Assembly: GCA_020622085.1 (NCBI GenBank) | Contig: JAHRYM010000002.1 | Location: 997,604 to 1,061,603, forward strand | From: Paracoccaceae bacterium | GTDB taxonomy: Bacteria > Pseudomonadota > Alphaproteobacteria > Rhodobacterales > Rhodobacteraceae | Length of the DNA: 64,000 nt | Direction of reading: 5' to 3' | Shown here: piece after piece, positions 28,692-38,146 of the stretch | Position numbering within the stretch: position 1 is the stretch's first letter | How the letters are laid out: every line of letters begins with the position of its first letter | Notes under the pieces: generated by a model | Database searches by the model: none | Told to the model about the DNA's origin: nothing | The model's input: only the letters and a program-made list of their open reading frames with translations | Position numbers and translations under genes: made by a program

Positions 28692-30959
28692 ATGTCCAGC
28701 AAAAGTCGCATCACGCCCGAAGAGGCGCTAAGCTACCACATTGTTCCCCAACCGGGAAAATATGAAATCCAGGCCACGAAACCGATGGCGACCCAGCGCG
28801 ACCTGTCGCTGGCCTACAGCCCCGGCGTGGCCGTGCCGGTGAATGCGATCGCGGAACGCCCGGAAACCGCCTATGATTATACCGTCAAGGGCAATATGGT
28901 CGCCGTCGTGTCGAACGGCACTGCGATCCTGGGTCTTGGCAATCTGGGCGCGCTGGCCTCGAAACCGGTGATGGAGGGGAAGGCGGTCCTTTTCAAGCGG
29001 TTCGCCGACGTGAACGCCATCGACATCGAGCTGGACACCGAAGACCCGGACGAGATCATCCAGGCGGTGCGGTTGATGGCGCCGACCTTCGGGGGCATCA
29101 ACCTTGAAGACATCAAGGCGCCCGAGTGCTTCATCATCGAACAGCGCCTGAAGGAGATCATGGACATTCCGGTGTTCCATGACGACCAGCACGGCACGGC
29201 GGTGATCTGCGCCGCCGGCCTGATCAACGCGCTGGAAATCAGCGGCAAGAAGATCGGTGACGTGAAGGTGGTGCTGAATGGCGCCGGCGCTGCGGGGATC
29301 GCCTGTCTGGAATTGCTGAAGGCCATGGGCGCCAAGCACGACAACTGCATCATGTGCGATACCAAGGGTGTGATCTGGCAGGGCCGCACCGAGGGCATGA
29401 ACCAGTGGAAATCGGCCCACGCCGCCAAGACCGATGCTCGCACGCTGGAAGAGGCGATGGTGGGTGCGGACGTGTTCCTGGGCGTGTCGGCCAAGGGTGC
29501 GGTGACGCCCGAGATGATCGCCAGCATGGCCGACAATCCGGTGATCTTCGCAATGGCGAACCCCGATCCCGAAATCACGCCCGAAGAAGCGCACGCCGTG
29601 CGCGCCGATGCGATCGTGGCGACGGGGCGCAGCGATTATCCCAACCAGGTCAACAATGTGCTTGGTTTCCCATATCTGTTCCGCGGTGCGCTGGATATCC
29701 ACGCCCGCGCGATCAATGACGAAATGAAGATCGCCTGCGCGCGCGCCTTGGCCGAACTGGCGCGCGAGGATGTCCCGGATGAAGTGGCGATGGCCTATGG
29801 CCGCAAGCTTTCGTTCGGGCGCGACTACATCATCCCGACGCCCTTCGACCCGCGGCTGATCCATGTGATCCCGCCTGCGGTGGCCAAGGCAGGCATGGTG
29901 ACGGGCGTGGCTCGGCGGCCGATCATCGACATGGCGGCCTATGAACTGAGCCTGAAGGCCCGGATGGACCCGACCGCGACGATCCTGCAAGGCATCCATG
30001 CGCGGGCCCGACAGGCGCAGGCGCGGATGATCTTTGCCGAAGGTGACGATCCTCGGGTGTTGCGCGCGGCGGTGGCCTGGCAACGCTCGGGGCAGGGCAA
30101 GGCGCTGGTCGTTGGCCGCGATCAGGACGTGAAGGAAAAGCTGGAAACCGTCGGCCTTGGCGATGCGGTGCGCGAACTGGAAATCGTCAATGCCGCGAAT
30201 TCGCGCCACCTCGATACATACCGCGACCTGCTTTATCGGCGGCTTCAGCGTCAGGGCTTCGACCGCGAGGATGTCCACAAGCTTGCCACCCGCGACCGTC
30301 ACGTTTTTTCGGCGCTGATGCTGGCGCATGGGCACGGCGACGGGCTGATTACGGGCGTGACGCGCAAGGCTGCGCATGTGCTGGAACTGATCAACCACGT
30401 CTTCGACGCCCGCGCCGAAGATGGGGCCGTGGGCATCACGGCGGTGTTGAACAAGGGTCGGATCGTGCTGATCGGCGATACGCTGGTGCAGGAATGGCCC
30501 AATGAAAACGACCTTGCCGACATTGCCGAACGCGGGGCGATGGTCGCGCGGGGCCTTGGCCTTGAACCCCGGGTGGCGTTCCTGTCCTTCTCGACCTTCG
30601 GCTATCCGGTCAGCGAACGCGCCACCAAGATGCACATGGCCCCCAAGGTTCTGGACCAGCGCGGCGTCAGCTTTGAATACGAAGGCGAAATGACCGTCGA
30701 TGTTGCCCTCAACATGGAGCGGATGGCCCATTATCCCTTCTGCCGCCTGACCGGCCCGGCCAACGTGCTGGTGGTTCCGGCGCGGCATTCGGCCTCGATC
30801 TCGGTCAAGCTGATGCAGGAAATGGCGGGCGCGACGGTGATCGGGCCGATCCTGACCGGGGTCAACAAGCCGATCCAGATCTGTTCGACCGGGTCCACGG
30901 TAAACGATATCCTGAACATGGCGGCCATTGCGGCCTGTCGGTTGGGGCAGGGGGGCTGA
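28692..30959 (+). CDS. maeB: NADP-dependent malic enzyme with phosphotransacetylase-like domain
   Basis: 755 residues. Residues 1 to about 430 are malic enzyme (YSPGVAVPVNAIAE; VFHDDQHGTAVICAAGLINAL; VVLNGAGAAGIACLELL Rossmann; FAMANPDPEITPEEA). Residues from about 430 are phosphotransacetylase-like (IFAEGDDPRVLRAAV to the end), regulatory in MaeB. It decarboxylates malate to pyruvate with NADPH production. ATG 28692 has GGGAG upstream. No other phosphotransacetylase is adjacent. Confidence 0.93.
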   Translation: MSSKSRITPEEALSYHIVPQPGKYEIQATKPMATQRDLSLAYSPGVAVPVNAIAERPETAYDYTVKGNMVAVVSNGTAILGLGNLGALASKPVMEGKAVLFKRFADVNAIDIELDTEDPDEIIQAVRLMAPTFGGINLEDIKAPECFIIEQRLKEIMDIPVFHDDQHGTAVICAAGLINALEISGKKIGDVKVVLNGAGAAGIACLELLKAMGAKHDNCIMCDTKGVIWQGRTEGMNQWKSAHAAKTDARTLEEAMVGADVFLGVSAKGAVTPEMIASMADNPVIFAMANPDPEITPEEAHAVRADAIVATGRSDYPNQVNNVLGFPYLFRGALDIHARAINDEMKIACARALAELAREDVPDEVAMAYGRKLSFGRDYIIPTPFDPRLIHVIPPAVAKAGMVTGVARRPIIDMAAYELSLKARMDPTATILQGIHARARQAQARMIFAEGDDPRVLRAAVAWQRSGQGKALVVGRDQDVKEKLETVGLGDAVRELEIVNAANSRHLDTYRDLLYRRLQRQGFDREDVHKLATRDRHVFSALMLAHGHGDGLITGVTRKAAHVLELINHVFDARAEDGAVGITAVLNKGRIVLIGDTLVQEWPNENDLADIAERGAMVARGLGLEPRVAFLSFSTFGYPVSERATKMHMAPKVLDQRGVSFEYEGEMTVDVALNMERMAHYPFCRLTGPANVLVVPARHSASISVKLMQEMAGATVIGPILTGVNKPIQICSTGSTVNDILNMAAIAACRLGQGG

Positions 30960-30994
30960 TCCACCTGCCGTGCCGGTGAAGACAGGAGAGGGAA

Positions 30995-31876
30995 ATGGCG
31001 ATCTACAACCTCGGTTCGATCAACATCGACCATTTCTACCGCCTGAGCCATCTTCCGGCGCCCGGCGAAACCCTTGCAACCCACGATTATTCGGTGGGCC
31101 TGGGCGGCAAGGGCGCGAATCAGTCGGCGGCTGCGGCAAAGGCCGGGGCGAAGGTCTTCCACATCGGCGCCGTTGGGCCCGACAAGGGCCGCTGGGCCGT
31201 CGATCGGCTGGCGTCCTGGGGTGTGGATGTGGCCAATGTCTCGCGCATTGGCACGTCGACCGGTCATGCGATCATCAACGTCGATGAAGGGGCCGAAAAC
31301 TCCATCGTGATCTTCCCCGGCGCCAACCGCGCCCTTGGTCTGGGGGAGGTCGAACTGGCCTTGTCGGTGGCGGGTCCGAACGACACGCTGATCTTGCAGA
31401 ACGAAACCGCCCATCAGGTCGAAGCGGCGCGGATCGGCAAGCTGAAGGGAATGCGGGTGATCTATTCAGCCGCCCCGTTCGATGCGGAAGCGGTGCGCGC
31501 CGTCCTGGAATATACCACCATCCTCGCCCTGAACGCGGTGGAGGCCCAGCAGTTGACCGAAGCGCTGGGCGTGGCGCTGGACCAGTTGCCGGTGCCGGAA
31601 ATCCTGGTGACCAAAGGGTCCGAAGGGTCCGAATGGCGGTCACTGCAAACAGGTGAACGGGCAAGCCAACCGGCGGTCAAGGTCGATGCGGTGGATTCAA
31701 CCGGGGCCGGTGATACGTTCGTCGGATATTTCGCCGCCGCGATGGACGCGGGTGAAACCACGGCCCGCGCGCTTCGCCTTGCCTCGGCGGCGGCTGCGCT
31801 GAAAGTCACCCGTGTTGGCACCGCCGATGCGATCCCGATCCGGGCCGAGGTGGATGCATTTCTGGAGGAGCAATGA
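30995..31876 (+). CDS. Ribokinase-like PfkB-family sugar kinase
   Basis: 293 residues. The N-terminal GSINIDHFYRLSHLPAPGETL, GLGGKGANQSAAAAKAG near residue 38, and the C-terminal anion-hole motif DSTGAGDTFVGYFAA near 230 place it in the ribokinase subgroup of PfkB kinases. Ribose is the likely but not proven substrate; no ribose transporter is adjacent. An AGGAGAGGG site precedes ATG. The stop overlaps the aminotransferase start (ATGA), so the two are co-translated. Confidence 0.8.
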   Translation: MAIYNLGSINIDHFYRLSHLPAPGETLATHDYSVGLGGKGANQSAAAAKAGAKVFHIGAVGPDKGRWAVDRLASWGVDVANVSRIGTSTGHAIINVDEGAENSIVIFPGANRALGLGEVELALSVAGPNDTLILQNETAHQVEAARIGKLKGMRVIYSAAPFDAEAVRAVLEYTTILALNAVEAQQLTEALGVALDQLPVPEILVTKGSEGSEWRSLQTGERASQPAVKVDAVDSTGAGDTFVGYFAAAMDAGETTARALRLASAAAALKVTRVGTADAIPIRAEVDAFLEEQ

Positions 31877-32772
31877 CCGATCACGTTTCCACCCATGCCG
31901 CCGCGGATGATGCGCGCAACGAAAAGATCCTGATCTGGCTGAATGGCCGCATCGTTACGAAGGCCGAAGCAGTCGTCAGCGTCTATGATTCCGGTTTCAT
32001 GCTGGGCGATGGCGTATGGGAAGGTATCCGGCTTTACAACGGACGCTGGTCCTTCATCGATGATCACATCCGCCGCCTGTTCGAAGCCGCGAAGGCGATT
32101 GACCTCGATATCGGGATGACGCCGGAACAGGTGATTTCCGCCGTGTCAGAGACGCAAAAGGCCAATGGCATGACAACCGATGCCCATGCCCGGCTGATGG
32201 TGACGCGGGGGGTAAAGACCCGGCCGTTCCAGAACCCACGCCTGTCGCAGCAGGGGCCGACCGTGACCATCATCATGGAACATTCCCGCCCGACCTTGCC
32301 GCGCCCGATCCGTCTGGCGACGGTCCCGCATCTGCGCGGTTTGCCGATGACGCAGGATCCGAAGCTGAACAGCCATTCGAAACTGAACTGCATCCTTGCC
32401 TGCATCGCCGCGCAGAAAGCCGGAGCGGATGAGGCGCTGATGCTGGATGTGCATGGCTTCGTGAACACCACCAATGCCTGCAACTTCTTCATCGTCCGTC
32501 GCGGCGAGGTTTGGACCAGCACGGGGGACTACTGCATGAACGGCATCACGCGGGGCAAGGTGATCGAGCTTTGCCGCGCCAACGGCATTCCGGTGTATGA
32601 GCGGAACTTCAGCCTGGTCGATACCTATTCGGCGGACGAAGCCTTCCTGACCGGAACCTTCGGCGCGCAGACTCCGGTCGGGGAAATCGACGGGCGGGTG
32701 ATCGGAACGGGCCAGATGGGGCCGATTACCGAACGGCTGCGCGGGTTATACAAGACTTTGGTGGGGGCGTAA
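31873..32772 (+). CDS. Class IV aminotransferase (BCAT/D-amino-acid type)
   Basis: 299 residues. Fold-type IV PLP features: VSVYDSGFMLGDGVWEGIRLYNG near 35, the catalytic Lys in LNSHSKLNCILA near 170, and MNGITRGKVIELC near 225. It lacks the full branched-chain signature, and family members may act on branched-chain or D-amino acids; BCAT-like is the safest label. It lies between a ribokinase-like gene (4-base overlap) and a P-loop sulfotransferase gene (2-base gap). Confidence 0.8.
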   Translation: MTDHVSTHAAADDARNEKILIWLNGRIVTKAEAVVSVYDSGFMLGDGVWEGIRLYNGRWSFIDDHIRRLFEAAKAIDLDIGMTPEQVISAVSETQKANGMTTDAHARLMVTRGVKTRPFQNPRLSQQGPTVTIIMEHSRPTLPRPIRLATVPHLRGLPMTQDPKLNSHSKLNCILACIAAQKAGADEALMLDVHGFVNTTNACNFFIVRRGEVWTSTGDYCMNGITRGKVIELCRANGIPVYERNFSLVDTYSADEAFLTGTFGAQTPVGEIDGRVIGTGQMGPITERLRGLYKTLVGA

Positions 32773-32774
32773 CC

Positions 32775-33491
32775 ATGCGGATTGCGATGTGGTCGGGGCC
32801 CCGGAATCTGTCGACCGCGATGATGTATTCCTTTGCGGCGCGGGGCGATTGCGCGGTCTGGGACGAGCCTTTCTATGCGGCTTATCTGAAAGCCACCGGG
32901 ATCGACCATCCGATGGCGGCCGAGGTCATCGCCGCAGGGGAAACTGATGCAAACCGCGTGGGCGCGGCTTGTCTGGGGACGATCCCGGACGGCAAGCCGC
33001 TGTTCTACCAGAAGCACATGACGCTGCACATGATCCCGGGTTTCGATCGCGGCTTCATGCGGGGGCTCACCAATGTCTTCCTGATCCGCCACCCGGCGCG
33101 GGTGATCGCCAGCTATTCAAGAAAGCGGGAAGCGCCGACGCTCGCCGACGTCGGCTTTGTGCAGCAAGCGGAACTGTTTGACGAGGTGGCCGGGTGGCTG
33201 GGCCGGGCGCCGCTTGTGGTTGATTCGGCCGATGTCCGGGCAGCGCCCCGGGAAACCCTTTCGCGGCTGTGCGCGGCCTTGGGCATCCCCTTCACCGAGT
33301 CGATGCTGCGCTGGCCGGCGGGGCCGAAGCCCTATGACGGTGTCTGGGCGTCGCATTGGTATAACGCTGTCCACGCCTCGACCGGTTTTGATGAGCCGGA
33401 AGGGGCGCTGCCTGAGCTTCCGCCCGAATATCGTGCGCTGGAGGCCGAGGCCCTGCAGCATTACGAACGGCTTGCGGCCTTCAGACTGTGA
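32775..33491 (+). CDS. P-loop sulfotransferase-family protein
   Basis: 238 residues. The PAPS 5'-phosphosulfate loop is MWSGPRNLSTAMMYSFA at residues 5-21, and the 3'-phosphate-binding region FLIRHPARVIASYSRK is near residue 100. Both are marks of the sulfotransferase superfamily. The substrate is unknown. It is translationally linked (2-base gap) to the class IV aminotransferase. As I recall, plant BCAT-like proteins fuse a similar P-loop domain to a similar aminotransferase, which suggests the two act together. A strong terminator follows. Confidence 0.75.
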   Translation: MRIAMWSGPRNLSTAMMYSFAARGDCAVWDEPFYAAYLKATGIDHPMAAEVIAAGETDANRVGAACLGTIPDGKPLFYQKHMTLHMIPGFDRGFMRGLTNVFLIRHPARVIASYSRKREAPTLADVGFVQQAELFDEVAGWLGRAPLVVDSADVRAAPRETLSRLCAALGIPFTESMLRWPAGPKPYDGVWASHWYNAVHASTGFDEPEGALPELPPEYRALEAEALQHYERLAAFRL

Positions 33492-33499
33492 AACGGAAA

Positions 33500-33525
33500 A
33501 CGGCCCGCCGGCGAAGGCGGGCCGT
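33500..33525. terminator. Bidirectional terminator between the sulfotransferase and the Gly/Ala-rich gene
   Basis: A perfect 10-bp stem, ACGGCCCGCC (33500-33509) with GGCGGGCCGT (33516-33525), has a 6-base loop. On the minus strand it is followed by TTTCCGTTT, giving a good U-rich end for the leftward gene. It serves both converging genes. Confidence 0.8.
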
Positions 33526-33547
33526 CCTGATTTCGTTCGGTCGCTGA

Positions 33548-34345
33548 TTACAGGCCCAAGTTGCCGCGCAGTTCCGCCATCGCTTCGGGCGACAGTTCAC
33601 GGCCATTGGCGGCGACCGACAGTGCCGCGTCTTCGGTGGCTTGTGCATCTGCGGCCGCTTGCGCAGCGGCATCGGCTTCGGCCTGCGCGGCTGCTGCCTC
33701 GGCGTCGGCATCCACCGCATTCTGCTGGGCGGCGGCTGCCAAACCGTCCTGCGCTGTGGCCAGATCCTGGTTCAGCGCATCGACATCTTCCTGCGGCGCA
33801 CCGGCGGCAACGGCATCATCGACCGCTTGCTGTGCCGCATCGACGGCGGCCTGCGCATCGCTCACCTCGGCCGTGGCAGCTGCTGCCCCTGCAGCCGCGG
33901 CTTCGGCCGCAGCGGCGGCTTCCTCGGCGGCGGTTGCGGCGCCGGCCGTTGCCAGCGCGGCATCGCGGTAGGCGGCAATCCGACCGACCTGACTGTTCGG
34001 CGCAGCGTTGGCCATGGCGTTGGCGTTTGCCTTCGAGGCGTTCAACCCCTTGAGTTCCGACGCGATCGCACCCTGATTGGTCTTGGCGGCCTTGGTGTCG
34101 GCCTTGGCATCACGGCTGGCAGCTTTCTGGCCTCCCTTGGCACCGCCGCCCTTGCCGCCACCGTTCTTGCCACCGCCGCGTTCGCCGCCCTTGCCGCCAC
34201 CATTTCCGCCGCCTTTGCCGCCGCCACCATTGCCATTGCCATTTCCGGCAAAGGCGGCATCAAGTGAAGGCGAAACGAAGGAAGGCGCGGGGCCGACGAG
34301 CGCGATTGCAAGACCGAGAACGGCAAGTGCTGGACGCAGCTTCAT
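33548..34345 (-). CDS. Secreted Gly-rich / Ala-rich low-complexity protein
   Basis: 265 residues in three parts. A signal peptide (MKLRPALAVLGLAIALVG onward, cleavage about residue 30) comes first. Then comes a Gly/Asn/Lys segment of about 40 residues (GNGNGNGGGGKGGG pattern), and then an Ala-rich part with Glu/Asp/Gln spacing, likely helical or coiled coil. The last 20 residues (SPEAMAELRGNLGL) are ordinary sequence. No family is recognised. ATG 34345 has AGAGGA upstream. The high-GC repeats create long spurious frames on the other strand, but the signal peptide, ribosome site and terminator all favour the minus strand. Confidence 0.7.
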   Translation of the reverse strand: MKLRPALAVLGLAIALVGPAPSFVSPSLDAAFAGNGNGNGGGGKGGGNGGGKGGERGGGKNGGGKGGGAKGGQKAASRDAKADTKAAKTNQGAIASELKGLNASKANANAMANAAPNSQVGRIAAYRDAALATAGAATAAEEAAAAAEAAAAGAAAATAEVSDAQAAVDAAQQAVDDAVAAGAPQEDVDALNQDLATAQDGLAAAAQQNAVDADAEAAAAQAEADAAAQAAADAQATEDAALSVAANGRELSPEAMAELRGNLGL

Positions 34346-34499
34346 GGGAATCCTCTTTGGCTGGGGTCTATTTGACCAGTGGATTGCCAGACAACGTGTC
34401 TGCCATTCAGGCATCATTTGGGCGAAATTGTGTGCGCGCAACAAAAACCGGCCACAAACCAAAGGCTTGGACCGGTTCTTGCGAGGATTAGAAACAGTA

Positions 34500-35732
34500 T
34501 CAGCCCTTTTTCGCCACTCGCGCGTTGCGAGTCGCAATCAGTTTCAGTCGCAGCGCATTCAGGCGGATGAAGCCAGCCGCGTCCTTCTGGTCATAGGCGC
34601 CGGCGTCTTCTTCAAAGGTCACGTGCTTTTCGCTGTAAAGCGAATGATCCGACCACCGCCCGACGCAATGGACCGATCCCTTGTAAAGCTTCAGCCGCAC
34701 GGTGCCGGTGACATGTTCCTGGCTCTTGTCGATCAGGGCCTGCAGCATTTCGCGTTCCGGGCTGAACCAGAAACCGTTGTAGATCAGTTCAGCATAGCGC
34801 GGCATCAGGCTGTCTTTCAGGTGGCCCGCGCCGGCATCCAGCGTGATCTGTTCGATGCCGCGATGCGCTTCCAGCAATATGGTGCCGCCCGGCGTTTCGT
34901 AGATGCCGCGGGATTTCATGCCGACGAAGCGGTTTTCCACGAAATCCAGTCGCCCGATCCCATGCGCGCCGCCCAGTTCGTTCAGCCTGGTGAGGATCGT
35001 TGCGGGCGACATGGCCACGCCATTGATCGCCGTGGCATCGCCCTTTTCGAAGGCCACTTCGATATATTCCGGCGTGTCAGGCGCGGCTTCGGGCGCCACC
35101 GTGCGCTGATAGACGTAATCGGGCGCTTCGTCGGCCGGGTTTTCCAGCGCCTTGCCTTCGGACGAGGTGTGCAGCAGGTTCGCGTCGACCGAGAAGGGCG
35201 CTTCGCCGCGCTTGTCCTTGGCGATCGGGATCTGGTTCTTTTCGGCGAACTCGATCAGCTTCGTGCGCGAGGTCAGATCCCACTCTCGCCAGGGCGCGAT
35301 CACTCGGATCGAGGGATCCAGCGCATAGGCCGAAAGTTCAAAGCGGACCTGGTCGTTGCCCTTGCCGGTCGCGCCATGCGCCACGGCATCGGCGCCGTGC
35401 TTGTGGGCGATCTCGACCAGGTGCTTGGAAATCAGCGGGCGCGCGATCGAGGTGCCCAAGAGGTAAAGGCCTTCGTAAACCGCATTGGCGCGGAACATCG
35501 GGAAGACGAAATCGCGCACGAATTCCTCGCGCACATCGACGATGTGGATGTTTTCCGGCCTGATGCCCAGCAGTTCGGCCTTGGCGCGGGCGGGTTCCAG
35601 TTCTTCGCCCTGGCCCAGATCGGCGGTGAAGGTCACCACTTCGCAGCCGTATTCCGTTTGCAGCCATTTCAGGATGATCGAGGTATCGAGTCCGCCGGAA
35701 TAGGCAAGGACGACTTTTTTGGGGGCGGACAT
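34500..35732 (-). CDS. argG: Argininosuccinate synthase
   Basis: 410 residues. ATP-binding AYSGGLDTS is at residues 10-18, [12 protein letters not shown] near 118, and a C-terminal [15 protein letters not shown] region. It joins citrulline and aspartate in arginine synthesis. Stand-alone and monocistronic. Normal length. Confidence 0.96.
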   Translation of the reverse strand: MSAPKKVVLAYSGGLDTSIILKWLQTEYGCEVVTFTADLGQGEELEPARAKAELLGIRPENIHIVDVREEFVRDFVFPMFRANAVYEGLYLLGTSIARPLISKHLVEIAHKHGADAVAHGATGKGNDQVRFELSAYALDPSIRVIAPWREWDLTSRTKLIEFAEKNQIPIAKDKRGEAPFSVDANLLHTSSEGKALENPADEAPDYVYQRTVAPEAAPDTPEYIEVAFEKGDATAINGVAMSPATILTRLNELGGAHGIGRLDFVENRFVGMKSRGIYETPGGTILLEAHRGIEQITLDAGAGHLKDSLMPRYAELIYNGFWFSPEREMLQALIDKSQEHVTGTVRLKLYKGSVHCVGRWSDHSLYSEKHVTFEEDAGAYDQKDAAGFIRLNALRLKLIATRNARVAKKG

Positions 35733-35847
35733 CGTGTTCCTCCGGGCTATGGGTCAGGCGGGGGATAGTGCGAAAAATCCCTGTGGACAAGGGTCCAGTG
35801 GGGTGGCCACGCTTGCCTAAGCGGGCCACTTGCGGCATTCCGGTCGA

Positions 35848-37095
35848 ATGACCGATTTCACCCAAGCGGCAGAGGCCGCCACCCTTGCCCTGCGCGGACT
35901 GTTCGACCCGACGCCGCTTCTGCGCAACGACTTCCTGTCGCAGAAATATGAGGCCGATATCTGGCTCAAGCGCGAAGATCTGACGCCGGTCCGCAGCTAC
36001 AAGCTGCGCGGCGCCTTCAACGCCATGCGCAAGATCCGCGCCGCCTGGCCCGAGATGCGGCATTTCGTCTGCGCCAGCGCCGGGAACCATGCGCAAGGGA
36101 TGGCCTTCGCCTGCCGGCATTTCGGCGTGAAGGGCACGATCTTCATGCCGGTCACGACGCCGCAACAAAAGATCAACAAGACCCGCAGTTTTGGCGGCGA
36201 TGCGATCCAGATCGTGCTGACCGGGGATTACTTCGACCGGACGCTGTCGGCGGCACAGGATTTCTGCACTGAACAAGGCGCGCATTTCCTGTCGCCCTTC
36301 GACGATGCCGACGTGATCGAGGGTCAGGCGAGCGTGGCGGTCGAGATCCTGGACCAGTTGGAGCGCGCGCCGGATCTGGTGATCGTTCCCGTGGGTGGCG
36401 GGGGGCTTTCGGCGGGCGTTACCCGGTATCTGGGCGACTCGGGTGCAGGCTGCGAGTTGCGCTATGTCGAACCCTTGGGCGGGCCCAGCCTGACGGCGGC
36501 GCTGGCGGCGGGTGAACCCGTCACGCTGAAGAAGATCAACAGTTTCGTCGATGGCGCGGCCGTGGCCAGGATCGGTGCGCTGCCCTTCGAGGTGTTGCGA
36601 AACGTCGATCCGGCACATGTGCTTCTGGCGCCAGAGGACCGGGTCTGCATCACCATGCTGACGATGCTGAATATCGAAGGCGTGGTGCTGGAACCCGCGG
36701 GCGCGCTGTCCATCGACGTTCTGGGGGATCTGTCTGACCAGATCCGCGGCAAGACGGTCGTTTGCGTGGCCTCTGGCGGGAATTTCGATTTCGAACGCCT
36801 GCCCGAAGTGAAGGAGCGCGCGCAGCGCTATGCCGGGCTGAAGAAGTATTTCATCCTGCGGATGCCGCAGCGCCCCGGCGCGCTGCGCGAATTCCTGAGC
36901 TTCCTCGGCCCCGAAGATGATATCGCCCGGTTTGAATACCTGAAGAAATCTGCCCGCAACTTCGGTTCGGTCCTGATCGGGATCGAGGCGAAAAGCCCCG
37001 AGAGCTTTACCGCGCTGGCCGAAAAGATGGACGCGGCCGGATTTATCTGGCGTGACTTCACCGACGACGAGACGCTGGCCGAATTCCTGATCTGA
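35848..37095 (+). CDS. ilvA: Threonine ammonia-lyase (threonine dehydratase)
   Basis: 415 residues. The PLP Lys lies in SYKLRGAFNAM near residue 53, followed by SAGNHAQGMAFACRHFG and the phosphate loop VGGGGLSAG near 185. A C-terminal ACT-like regulatory domain (about residues 325-415) includes MPQRPGALREFLSFLG. It deaminates threonine to 2-oxobutanoate for isoleucine synthesis. The single ACT-like domain is shorter than in E. coli IlvA, giving the ~415-residue type. ATG 35848 was chosen over a codon 18 bases earlier. Confidence 0.92.
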   Translation: MTDFTQAAEAATLALRGLFDPTPLLRNDFLSQKYEADIWLKREDLTPVRSYKLRGAFNAMRKIRAAWPEMRHFVCASAGNHAQGMAFACRHFGVKGTIFMPVTTPQQKINKTRSFGGDAIQIVLTGDYFDRTLSAAQDFCTEQGAHFLSPFDDADVIEGQASVAVEILDQLERAPDLVIVPVGGGGLSAGVTRYLGDSGAGCELRYVEPLGGPSLTAALAAGEPVTLKKINSFVDGAAVARIGALPFEVLRNVDPAHVLLAPEDRVCITMLTMLNIEGVVLEPAGALSIDVLGDLSDQIRGKTVVCVASGGNFDFERLPEVKERAQRYAGLKKYFILRMPQRPGALREFLSFLGPEDDIARFEYLKKSARNFGSVLIGIEAKSPESFTALAEKMDAAGFIWRDFTDDETLAEFLI

Positions 37096-37104
37096 GGACC
37101 GAAC

Positions 37105-38112
37105 GTGACGCGGATGCCCCTTACCCTGCCCTTCAATGGAGTTTCTCCCCGGATTGCTGAACCCTTCGGCAGCGCGGGTGCGCGGGCGGCGGTGCTGGGG
37201 CGCGTGCAGATGGGGCCGCGCGCGATTCTGGGGGCGGGTGCGACAATCCGCGCCGATGGCGAAGACGTGACGATCGGAGAGGACTTCGTTCTTGGCGCGC
37301 GCGGCCTGATCCATATCTCGGGTGGCCAGTATGCCACGCATGTCGGGGATCGGGTCGCAGCGGGCCGCAATGCCGTCATTCACGCCTGCACGGTCGGACA
37401 GGATTGCGTCATCGGCGAGGACAGCATCATTCTTGACGGATCAACCCTGGGGGATGGTGTGGTGCTGATGCCGGGCACGATCGTGTTTCCGCGCAGCAGG
37501 CTCGACCCCAACACCATTTACGCCGGTGTGCCGGCCAGCACGCAGGGTCCGGCAGACGGCGCGTTGCGGGCGCGTCTTCGCGCCGCGATCCTTGATGCCG
37601 CGACGCAAGATCGGATTCCGGCCGCCATTGGGCACGTTCCGGGGATCTTTGTTGCGCGAACGGCGCGGATCGAGGGGAAGATCGAGGCGGGAGAAGATGC
37701 AAGCGTGTTCTTCGGCTGTGACCTGACTGCGCTGGGCGGGAGGATCCGGATCGGGGCGCGGACCAATGTGCAGGACAACTCCATCCTGCAAGCGAAGGCG
37801 CGCGATCTGGTGATCGGTGCGGACACGACGATCGGCCATAACGTGCAGATGTCCGATTGCAGTGTTGCCGATGGTGCCCTGATCGGCATGGGCGCGCGGA
37901 TCGCGCCAGGCACCGAAGTGCAGACCGATGTGCTTGTTGCGGCGGGAACGGTCACCGAACCCGGTCAGGTGCTGACTTCGGGAAAGCTTTGGGGAGGCAA
38001 TCCCGCGCGGCCCATTTCCGCGATGAACGATGCGCGACGTGCGGTTTTCACCAGCACCATCACGCATTACTGCGCTTATGCTGCCGCCTTCCGGGCGGCG
38101 CAGGGGGATTGA
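37105..38112 (+). CDS. Tandem-repeat gamma-carbonic-anhydrase-like (left-handed beta-helix) protein
   Basis: 335 residues from GTG 37105 (GAGG upstream). Two hexapeptide-repeat domains, about residues 27-145 and 182-302, each align with the gamma-carbonic anhydrase/YrdA fold. Repeat 1 keeps the first and third zinc histidines (H70 in GLIHI, H93 in VIHAC) but has R88 for the second. Repeat 2 keeps only the second (H245 in TIGHN), with Q229 and S250 in the other places. A complete three-His site could form only between unlike repeats. Activity is not proven; it could be a scaffold. It follows ilvA by nine bases. Confidence 0.75.
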   Translation: MTRMPLTLPFNGVSPRIAEPFGSAGARAAVLGRVQMGPRAILGAGATIRADGEDVTIGEDFVLGARGLIHISGGQYATHVGDRVAAGRNAVIHACTVGQDCVIGEDSIILDGSTLGDGVVLMPGTIVFPRSRLDPNTIYAGVPASTQGPADGALRARLRAAILDAATQDRIPAAIGHVPGIFVARTARIEGKIEAGEDASVFFGCDLTALGGRIRIGARTNVQDNSILQAKARDLVIGADTTIGHNVQMSDCSVADGALIGMGARIAPGTEVQTDVLVAAGTVTEPGQVLTSGKLWGGNPARPISAMNDARRAVFTSTITHYCAYAAAFRAAQGD

Positions 38113-38146
38113 CAGCGGAATTGACGCAGGGGTTGGCGACGCTGGA

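Noticed and set aside
28728-30788. 686-codon open frame opposite maeB
   Set aside because: An antisense shadow, rich in His/Arg/Asp, with no recognisable domains, while maeB is complete.
30984-31876. Ribose catabolic operon
   Set aside because: Only one kinase gene is present, with no ribose transporter or regulator beside it. The operon partners are an aminotransferase and a sulfotransferase.
34077-35768. 563-codon open frame on the plus strand
   Set aside because: It lies antisense to argG, which has full motifs. The translation is compositionally odd (Pro/Leu runs from the Gly-rich gene) and has no family features.
35338-37383. 681-codon open frame on the minus strand
   Set aside because: It covers ilvA and part of argG in a shadow frame. 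The GC-rich third positions of ilvA explain the missing stops.
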